Positions 38,864 through 43,556 of a DNA stretch of 43,556 nucleotides are shown in pieces. Under the pieces are notes generated by a model. It worked only from the letters and a program-made list of their open reading frames with translations, made no database searches and was not told the origin of the DNA. Numbering within the stretch: the stretch's first letter is position 1; the number at the start of each line of letters is the position of its first letter. This DNA is from a bacterium (lineage in GTDB: Bacteria; Desulfobacterota; Desulfobulbia; Desulfobulbales; Desulfobulbaceae), in NCBI GenBank assembly GCA_030538155.1, contig JAUNUN010000025.1, positions 1 to 43,556 of the forward strand, given 5' to 3'. Made by a program: the position numbers and the translations under genes.

Positions 38864-40969
38864 TTATCGCGCCTGTATACTCAACTCGCGCTCCACCTCA
38901 CTGAACACTCGAAACGTGTCCGAATTCGGGAAGCTCTCGTAAAAACGCAGGGCCCTGTCTTCAAGTTGCTCGCCGTCCTCAACTCGCCTGTCCAATTCAT
39001 GCCAGAGCCGCACCATATCGCGGTCATTGTCGGGTAAGGAAAACTCGGCGGGCTTGCTTAGCTCCTGTTCAAGCTGCTTGCGCGCCTGCTCAATCACGGC
39101 CCGGTCTGGCCGCAGCTCTGTAATCTTCGCTGTACGTCCGGCCATGGAGACAATCTCCGCCACCCCGCGCCGTTCGTCGTAGATTTCTTTGAGCTGCTGC
39201 TCCTTGATTGAAGCGCGTGCCTTTGTGCGCCGCTCCTGAGCCTGCTCCACCATCGCTTTCGGGAACATATCCACCAGGTTCTTTTCGTACTCCGCGTAGC
39301 AAACCAGGCGGCCTTCCATGTCCCAAATTTGCACCCTGGATGCATCAGTTGGGTAGTATGCAACCTGCACCTTGCGCCCTTCCATGTGCGCCAGCATGCT
39401 GTTGTAGTAGTGGTTGTTGCCTAGGGATACCGTGGCCCTGGCCACGGTGCGCTCTTCCCTCGGCAGCCACAACACTTCCACTTCTGCTTCGCTCAATTGG
39501 TGTTCTTCCGGTTTCCACCCATCGGCTATGTGCCAGGCCCAGCATTCCAAGGGTGTCATGTGTCGCTTGCGGCCGGTTTCCGGGTCTGTGAGCTTGGGCA
39601 AAGCGGAGTGTGGCCGGTTGTTGTAACTGTCCACCGCTTCCTGGCAGTATTCGAGAAACTGCTTCCAGCTCAGTAAATGGTCGCTGTATCCCTTGTTTTT
39701 GAAATCCCGCTGAATGGCGATGTACATGTTGCGCCGTGCGCCCTTGTCCATGCTCTTACCGGTGTAGGCGGGCAACTGTTTTGCTGCCCGTATCCAGATG
39801 GATTGGTTAGATTTCTCAATCAATCCGCGCCCCTGCGGGTTGCCGGGGCGGCCCGTCGCAAAGGTGGTGCCGATGCGGGCGAAGAGTCCCGTCGCGTCAT
39901 CAGCATTGATCTTGGCCATGTTGCCTGAGCCGCCATCGGTGTAGAGGATGTCAAAGATGCCGCCATAGGGCTTGTGCTCGTGCACCGTGGCTGCATGCCG
40001 GATTGCGGAGGCAACCGTTAGGGCAGATTCCGCTAGGCCCGTAGACCAGCCCACGGCCAGCCGCGTTGCTACGTCCAGCACCGCGCACACCTCGGGGTGA
40101 TAGGGTTTGCCGGTTATCGGATGGGCCACATACGCTTTGTAGCTGTGCCCGTCGCATTGACCGATACACAGGGGCCGGTAGCCGCTGGTGTCTCGTTTGC
40201 GGTAGCCTTTCAGTGCAAGATAGGCAGAGCCGGTCTTCCGGCCCTTCTCTTGCTCAAGCCGAGACCGTTTATTATGCCAGCGCACCACTTGGTGGTAGGT
40301 CGGCATCGTCATTTCAGCAGGCAGTTGCTTTTCCATTGCTTCCATCGCTTCCGGAATACTTGGGTTGCTCGGCATCTGATAGCACCGCATGAAGTATGAT
40401 GCCCATTCCGGGAAGTCATTTTGCTCAAGGGCTGCCGGGGCCAGTCCCGTCACGCCATACCTGCGTACTGCCCGCTGCCAGCCAAGAATCATGGATCTGG
40501 AAAGGGTGCGGCCTTGGCCTGGCCGCGCGTTGGCGTCTGCAACGCAGCTTTGCAATGGTTCCGGCAAGGTGCCTGCGCGAGCCATATCAACCAGCACTTC
40601 CACCGCCTTGTTGGTGCCGTGTAATTTCTGCAGATTCTCAAACTCCCGGAACAACGCCACGCGGGCGTCAAACACCTTGCGCTGCCAGCTTTTAAGGGAG
40701 GTTAAGTCCTGGACAGGCTCCTCTTTCTTGGCGGCTACGGCCTTGCAGGCCGGGCTCACCGGCTCCGGGAAGTGAGTGCTGGCGCGGAAATGCAGCGCGG
40801 TCTTGGTCTCGTCCGGCAAAGATGAAATATGGTACTCCCTGCCGCCGCCGCGCCCCTGCCTGGGCCGGGACTGCCATTGCTCTGTGTTGGCTTTAAAGCG
40901 GGCACCTTGGGGCGTCGATGGCATCCCTGGCAAACCCATCAACTCTGGTACAGCCCACCATTCTTTCAT
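38864..40969 (-). CDS. MuA-like DDE transposase
   Basis: Catalyses strand transfer of phage ends. 701 residues from ATG 40969, which overlaps the upstream regulator stop (ATGA). N-terminal winged helix of the Mu type (MKEWWAVPELMGLPGMPSTP), helical DNA-binding domains, then the RNase H-like core with D273 (QCDGHS), D345 (YTDGGSGN) and E385 (GLIEKSN), the DDE triad at spacings close to MuA (269/336/392). Then a beta-barrel domain (ATVSLGNNHYYNSM) and a C-terminal region for MuB contact. An upstream ATG (41035) would add 22 residues of no similarity. Confidence 0.95.
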   Translation of the reverse strand: MKEWWAVPELMGLPGMPSTPQGARFKANTEQWQSRPRQGRGGGREYHISSLPDETKTALHFRASTHFPEPVSPACKAVAAKKEEPVQDLTSLKSWQRKVFDARVALFREFENLQKLHGTNKAVEVLVDMARAGTLPEPLQSCVADANARPGQGRTLSRSMILGWQRAVRRYGVTGLAPAALEQNDFPEWASYFMRCYQMPSNPSIPEAMEAMEKQLPAEMTMPTYHQVVRWHNKRSRLEQEKGRKTGSAYLALKGYRKRDTSGYRPLCIGQCDGHSYKAYVAHPITGKPYHPEVCAVLDVATRLAVGWSTGLAESALTVASAIRHAATVHEHKPYGGIFDILYTDGGSGNMAKINADDATGLFARIGTTFATGRPGNPQGRGLIEKSNQSIWIRAAKQLPAYTGKSMDKGARRNMYIAIQRDFKNKGYSDHLLSWKQFLEYCQEAVDSYNNRPHSALPKLTDPETGRKRHMTPLECWAWHIADGWKPEEHQLSEAEVEVLWLPREERTVARATVSLGNNHYYNSMLAHMEGRKVQVAYYPTDASRVQIWDMEGRLVCYAEYEKNLVDMFPKAMVEQAQERRTKARASIKEQQLKEIYDERRGVAEIVSMAGRTAKITELRPDRAVIEQARKQLEQELSKPAEFSLPDNDRDMVRLWHELDRRVEDGEQLEDRALRFYESFPNSDTFRVFSEVERELSIQAR

Positions 40970-41181
40970 GCCGCCACCTGCATATCTTCCGGCAACGCCA
41001 GCAGGATAGCCGGGCAACCCTTTTCGAGCAGCCAACCCAGTACCCTGCGATTATTCTCCCGCCCCTCGATCGTTGCCCACACAGTCTTAGGGTCCGCGTA
41101 GCCAAGTTCTCGCCTGATATCCACTTGGCGCACCTGATGCCGCTGCATCCACACCCGTATCTCGATGCTGTTTCTTTCCAT
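40966..41181 (-). CDS. Ner-position small DNA-binding protein
   Basis: A 71-residue protein with a helix-turn-helix (VRQVDIRRELGYADPKTVWA, TIEGRENNRRVLGWLLEKGC). Directly before the transposase, as Mu ner, which represses the early promoter and c. Not the same family as Ner by eye, but the role is probably similar. Overlaps the transposase by 4 bp. Confidence 0.75.
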   Translation of the reverse strand: MERNSIEIRVWMQRHQVRQVDIRRELGYADPKTVWATIEGRENNRRVLGWLLEKGCPAILLALPEDMQVAA

Positions 41182-41190
41182 ATCCGGCCC

Positions 41191-41610
41191 CTACAGATCC
41201 GCCGCCAGTTTACGTATCCTGGCCTTCTTCTCTTTTATGTCGTCCTCAAGTTCGGCCAGTTCCAAACGCCGCGCCTGCCGCTCATCGATTACCTGCCATC
41301 CTAATGGAGCTACCAACACCTGCATGGTGCGGATACCTCCGGTTGCGGCCAGAAATACCGGCAAGCCTTTCACGGGAATCACACGTTCCTTGTCTTCAGG
41401 GTTGAGCCACTTCTCAAGCGTCGCCATGGTTATGTTCTGCCCGGTTCCCTTCACCAGTCGCACTCCGTGCCGTTCGGCAAGCAGGTTCATCTGGTCACAC
41501 AGCTCCTCGCGCGATAGCCCGCTTTCCTCAGCATCCTTTGCCATGGCTGCCTTGAAATCGCGCAACACGTTGAGCGTGAGTTGGTTAAAGAGTCCCAGTT
41601 GTCTTGGCAT
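41191..41610 (-). CDS. Early protein, possible regulator
   Basis: A 139-residue protein from ATG 41610, behind GAAGGACAGGCAT: MPRQLGLFNQLTLNVLRDFK, then GLSREELCDQMNLLAERHGV, TGQNITMATLEKWLNPEDKE and PVKGLPVFLAATGG, ending in a charged coiled coil. The middle looks like a helix-turn-helix. First sizeable gene of the early operon in many Mu-like phages. Confidence 0.65.
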   Translation of the reverse strand: MPRQLGLFNQLTLNVLRDFKAAMAKDAEESGLSREELCDQMNLLAERHGVRLVKGTGQNITMATLEKWLNPEDKERVIPVKGLPVFLAATGGIRTMQVLVAPLGWQVIDERQARRLELAELEDDIKEKKARIRKLAADL

Positions 41611-41636
41611 ATGCCTGTCCTTCACTCGCCTTCATT

Positions 41637-41690
41637 TCACTGTCCGCTGCCGCCCTGGGCCACTGTCTGATTAAACTTGGAATCGGACAT
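41637..41690 (-). CDS. Candidate leader micro-ORF of the early operon
   Basis: 17 codons (MSDSKFNQTVAQGGSGQ) with AAGAAAGG upstream, ahead of the first early gene. A second tiny frame (ATGAAGGCG...) follows it at once. Could be a leader peptide; could be chance. Confidence 0.25.
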   Translation of the reverse strand: MSDSKFNQTVAQGGSGQ

Positions 41691-41757
41691 TGAACCTTTC
41701 TTGAGGCTCGTGTATTTTTCTTCTACCGCTTCCCCTATATGCGGGAGCTTTTCTTTA

Positions 41758-41786
41758 TTGATAAAAGAAAAGTTAACGGTAGTCAA
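41758..41786 (-). promoter_or_regulatory. Early promoter candidate
   Basis: Minus-strand TTGACT (41786-41781), 17-bp spacer and TATCAA (41763-41758), directed into the transposase operon. The -35 box is one base from a palindromic operator (41788-41797), as expected for repressor control. Confidence 0.6.
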
Positions 41787-41787
41787 C

Positions 41788-41827
41788 AAGAATTCTTTAC
41801 TTTCTTCTTCGGGAAAAAAGAATTCTT
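41788..41827. promoter_or_regulatory. Repressor operator candidate: two AAGAATTCTT palindromes
   Basis: The 10-bp perfect palindrome AAGAATTCTT occurs at 41788-41797 and 41818-41827, 30 bp apart (about three helical turns), between the early genes and the repressor. The first copy abuts the -35 of the early promoter. This is the best candidate for the c-repressor operator. Confidence 0.6.
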
Positions 41828-41877
41828 GAATGATTTTTCTTATACGGCTGATATTTCGATCTTTTTCGCTAACAAGT

Positions 41878-41905
41878 AAGTAACTTTTCCACTTTCTCGT
41901 TACTT
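41878..41905. promoter_or_regulatory. Inverted repeat ahead of the repressor
   Basis: AAGTAAC (41878-41884) and GTTACTT (41899-41905) with a 14-bp AT/CT-rich spacer. It lies just before the repressor ribosome site; could be an operator for the Ner-like protein or for autoregulation. I saw no clear -35/-10 for the repressor itself. Confidence 0.45.
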
Positions 41906-41931
41906 GCTAGTTCAGAGGAGAGAAGTAGAAA

Positions 41932-42687
41932 GTGAAAAATAGCAAAGAAAACTTTGGCATTAGGGTAGGAATAGTTGCTGAGAGGGTCGGTGGCCAGGCC
42001 GAATTGTCTAGGCGGACGGGGATAAGTACGGTTTCGATCAACTCTTATATTAAGGGTGAGGCGGACCCGTCTCGTGAGCGCCTCATATCAATGGCCGAGG
42101 CCGCTGGCGTTTCCCTGTTTTGGTTCGCAACTGGGGAAGGCGGAATGCAGTCGGATCAAGAGGGAACTCTGTCCAATAATCCAGACCCGACGACAGAACA
42201 GAACGGTACAATACGATTGGTGGATGCGGCTGGGAACATCGCTAATCCTTTAGGCAACCCTGATCCAGATCTGTTTGATTATGTGCCTATGGTTGAGACA
42301 CAGCTCTCCGCAGGTGGCGGATGTTTCGTGCTTTCTGAGCATGTGGAAGGATACTACGCGTTCCGGAAAAGCTGGCTCCATCGCATTGCCACCAGTATAA
42401 AAAAGCTGGTACTCATGCGAGTGCAGGGCCGTTCTATGGACCCGACGATCCAGGACGGCGACACCGTCATGATCGACACTGGCCGCCAGGCGATCAAAGA
42501 GGGTCTGCTCTATGCCATCCGCTTTGATGCAACTGTCATGATTAAGAGACTGTCATTTCGCCCTGGTGGGCGCGTCCAGGTAATCTCTGATAACCGCCAG
42601 GAATACGATCCGTTTGAAACAGACCTGAAGGATCTGCATGTCATCGGCCAGATTGTTTTTTTCTGCCGGACATTCGTCCAGGAATAG
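41932..42687 (+). CDS. Prophage repressor, HTH plus S24 (LexA-like) peptidase
   Basis: A 251-residue CI-type repressor. N-terminal helix-turn-helix (GGQAELSRRTGISTVSINSY), a linker with a likely Ala-Gly cleavage site (DAAGN, 99-101), and the S24 domain: Ser168 in QGRSMDPTIQDGDTVMID and Lys205 in VMIKRLSFRPGG form the catalytic dyad. RecA-promoted self-cleavage after DNA damage should induce the prophage, unlike classical Mu c repressor. The start is GTG 41932 with AGGAG 11 nt upstream. Faces the early operon. Confidence 0.92.
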   Translation: MKNSKENFGIRVGIVAERVGGQAELSRRTGISTVSINSYIKGEADPSRERLISMAEAAGVSLFWFATGEGGMQSDQEGTLSNNPDPTTEQNGTIRLVDAAGNIANPLGNPDPDLFDYVPMVETQLSAGGGCFVLSEHVEGYYAFRKSWLHRIATSIKKLVLMRVQGRSMDPTIQDGDTVMIDTGRQAIKEGLLYAIRFDATVMIKRLSFRPGGRVQVISDNRQEYDPFETDLKDLHVIGQIVFFCRTFVQE

Positions 42688-42690
42688 AAA

Positions 42691-42710
42691 AACCTCCCGA
42701 ACAGGAGGTT
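42691..42710 (+). terminator. Hairpin after the repressor, overlapping a transposase site
   Basis: Perfect 7-bp stem AACCTCC/GGAGGTT with loop CGAACA, four bases after the repressor stop. GGTT of the 3' arm is also the first part of the innermost early-end GGTTCTAAATC site. There is no T tract. Confidence 0.5.
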
Positions 42711-42901
42711 CTAAATCAAGTGCAAGTTACTCTCGATTTTTGATTTTTCTGGCCATTTAGGTTCTAAATCTCGCGTAAGTTGTTTTTCTCACCTTTTTTG
42801 AAGCATTTTTGCTTTTTCTCTAAGTATTTCAAACTATTCCACAACCTTTTAACCCACAGATCCCCATAAAACCTAGGTTCTAAATCAACTACCCCTCCAC
42901 A
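42707..42901 (-). repeat. Early-end transposase-binding sites
   Basis: Three inverted copies relative to the other end: GGTTCTAAATCAAGTGCAAG at 42707, GGTTCTAAATCTCGCGTAAG at 42760-42779 (exact inverse of the late-end site at 2208-2227), and GGTTCTAAATCAACTA at 42876-42891. The outermost core ends 15 bp from the CA at 42901, the same distance as at the late end. The DNA between is AT-rich with no gene. Confidence 0.85.
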
Positions 42902-42931
42902 CTTGGGGTCTGTTTTCTCCTCGCTCCAGCC

Positions 42932-43105
42932 GCTTTGCTACAGCTACACCTGCTACTCTTGCTACACTTGTGCCTCCTTACAAAATCGCACGGCTAAAAA
43001 TTTGACGGGCTGAGGGGTAGAACGCCGGGCGGCTGTAGAGATTCAACCCACCCCTCCCTCGTCTACCGTGCTTTGCTACAGCTACACCTGCTACTCTTGC
43101 TACAC
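42932..43105 (+). repeat. Two exact 36-bp direct repeats
   Basis: GCTTTGCTACAGCTACACCT... is identical over 36 bp at 42932-42967 and 43070-43105, with 102 bp between. Each copy contains smaller 9-bp steps of GCTAC-NNNT form (GCTACACCT, GCTACTCTT, then GCTACAC). No gene is seen in 42902-43231. Confidence 0.8.
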
Positions 43106-43114
43106 ATTGGGAAT

Positions 43115-43143
43115 AAAAAAGGGGCAAGCATCCCACTTACCCC
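43115..43143 (-). terminator. Rho-independent terminator of the capsid relic
   Basis: On the minus strand GGGGTAAG/CTTGCCCC (8-bp stem, one T-G pair), 7-nt loop, followed by six T. Placed about 90 bp after the capsid remnant stop. Confidence 0.8.
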
Positions 43144-43179
43144 TAGCCTCCAAGCATCCCGCGTGAAGGTGTATGCCCG

Positions 43180-43224
43180 CCTGAATCCCTCAGGGGGTTG
43201 GCCCTGCTGAATCCCTCAGCAGGG
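43180..43224. repeat. Twin hairpins sharing CTGAATCCCTCAG
   Basis: Two stem-loops with the same 13-base core: CCTGA/TCAGG at 43180-43194 and CCCTGCTGA/TCAGCAGGG at 43202-43224, both with loop ATCCC. They sit between the capsid relic stop and its terminator. Confidence 0.6.
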
Positions 43225-43231
43225 GGATATC

Positions 43232-43522
43232 TTATGCCATCTTCAACACGCGAATGGCGTTGCTGTCAACCAGCAGTCCGCTTACCCGCTTGACGCTGTA
43301 AAAGTGCACGTAGGGCTTGTTGGTGAAGTCATCCCGAAGTACACGCAGCCGGGTGCGGTCTATGATGGCATATCCGCGCTTGAAGTCGCCAAAGGCAATA
43401 GGGGTTACCCCTGTGGCCATGTTGGGCATGCCTTCGTCAATGTACACCTGGTAACCGTGGAGCATCGCAGGTTGCCCAGCCTGTAGGCTTGGCTGCCATA
43501 GATAGTAAATATCCACCGGCAA
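43232..43522 (-). pseudogene. C-terminal relic of an HK97-type major capsid protein
   Basis: About 95 codons match the end of HK97 gp5-type capsid proteins: YYLWQPSLQAGQPAMLHGYQ, VTPIAFGDFKRGYAIIDRTR and FTNKPYVHFYSVKRVSGLLV. There is no normal start; the reading frame runs up through a CCACCGGC/GCCGGTGG hairpin (43513-43531) and meets a TGA near the window edge, so the rest of the gene is missing or displaced. It belongs to a siphovirus-like prophage different from the Mu-like element. Confidence 0.82.
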
Positions 43523-43556
43523 AGCCGGTGGCTTTAGGCTGTGGACCGCTCAAAGC

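Larger units (their letters stand above)
2180..42901. mobile_element. Mu-like transposable prophage, about 40.7 kb
   Basis: The element has a MuA-like transposase, MuB-like ATPase, Gam, GemA, Mor, a Mu-type terminase, portal, MuF and protease, and a P2/Mu-type contractile tail. Inverted GATTTAGAACC repeats lie at both ends. I set the termini at TG (2180) and CA (42901) because both lie exactly 15 bp outside the first GATTTAGAACC copy, and both are flanked by CTTG (2176-2179 and 42902-42905). Mu itself makes 5-bp duplications, so a 4-bp match is only partial support; TGTGGAG at 2178 is the alternative left end. The repressor-proximal (early) end is on the right. Confidence 0.9.

Noticed and set aside
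42932..43105. CRISPR array
   Set aside because: Only two 36-bp copies with 102 bp between, and internal tandem repeats; no cas genes.
43232..43522. Intact small gene starting at TTG 43522
   Set aside because: The protein is only the C-terminal end of an HK97 capsid family member, and the TTG lies in a hairpin without a ribosome site.

Overview
The window is accessory DNA of a Gram-negative proteobacterium. A deltaproteobacterial (Desulfobulbales- or Geobacter-like) host is my best guess, from the gene style and the tRNA-Arg form, but no host housekeeping gene is present to confirm it. Almost all of it is one Mu-like transposable prophage of about 40.7 kb (2180-42901), inserted beside remnants of older mobile elements.

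Left flank (1-2179): a HicAB toxin-antitoxin pair behind a strong promoter that implies a leaderless hicA mRNA; a tyrosine integrase split by a -1 frameshift at a run of eight A; and the 3' half of a tRNA-Arg(TCT) gene. This is the end of an integrative island that used the tRNA as attachment site.

Prophage: both ends carry inverted copies of a transposase-binding repeat built on GATTTAGAACC. The early end is on the right. A LexA/S24-type repressor (+ strand, 41932) faces the early operon (- strand): regulator genes, MuA-like DDE transposase, MuB-like ATPase, regulators, Gam, GemA, a Mor-type activator, a lipoprotein, several tiny proteins, SSB and an AntA/AntB antirepressor. The antirepressor leader looks like a C4-type antisense RNA followed by an attenuator. 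Two exported proteins (a Cys-rich peptide and a thermonuclease) are inserted on the + strand as morons. A second + strand island (28434-29878) holds an XRE repressor and an ImmA/IrrE-type protease. The late operon (- strand, 28380 to 2365) runs: lysis (transglycosylase, holin-like, DksA/TraR finger), small and large terminase, portal, MuF with a C-terminal nuclease-like domain, protease/scaffold with an internal start, lambda-type decoration and capsid proteins, a P2/Mu-type contractile tail (sheath FI with an in-frame amber codon, tube FII, E/E' frameshift pair, tape measure, X, D, V, U, W, J, I), fibres, a DUF1353 protein and an adenine methyltransferase at the far end, where Mu carries mom.

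Right flank (42902-43556): two exact 36-bp repeats, twin hairpins, a strong terminator and the C-terminal relic of an HK97-type capsid gene from another prophage.

The most unusual points are the C4-like antisense/attenuator leader, the amber codon in the sheath gene, the MuF-nuclease fusion, and two neighbouring morons that share a duplicated promoter-start module only six bases ahead of the start codon.
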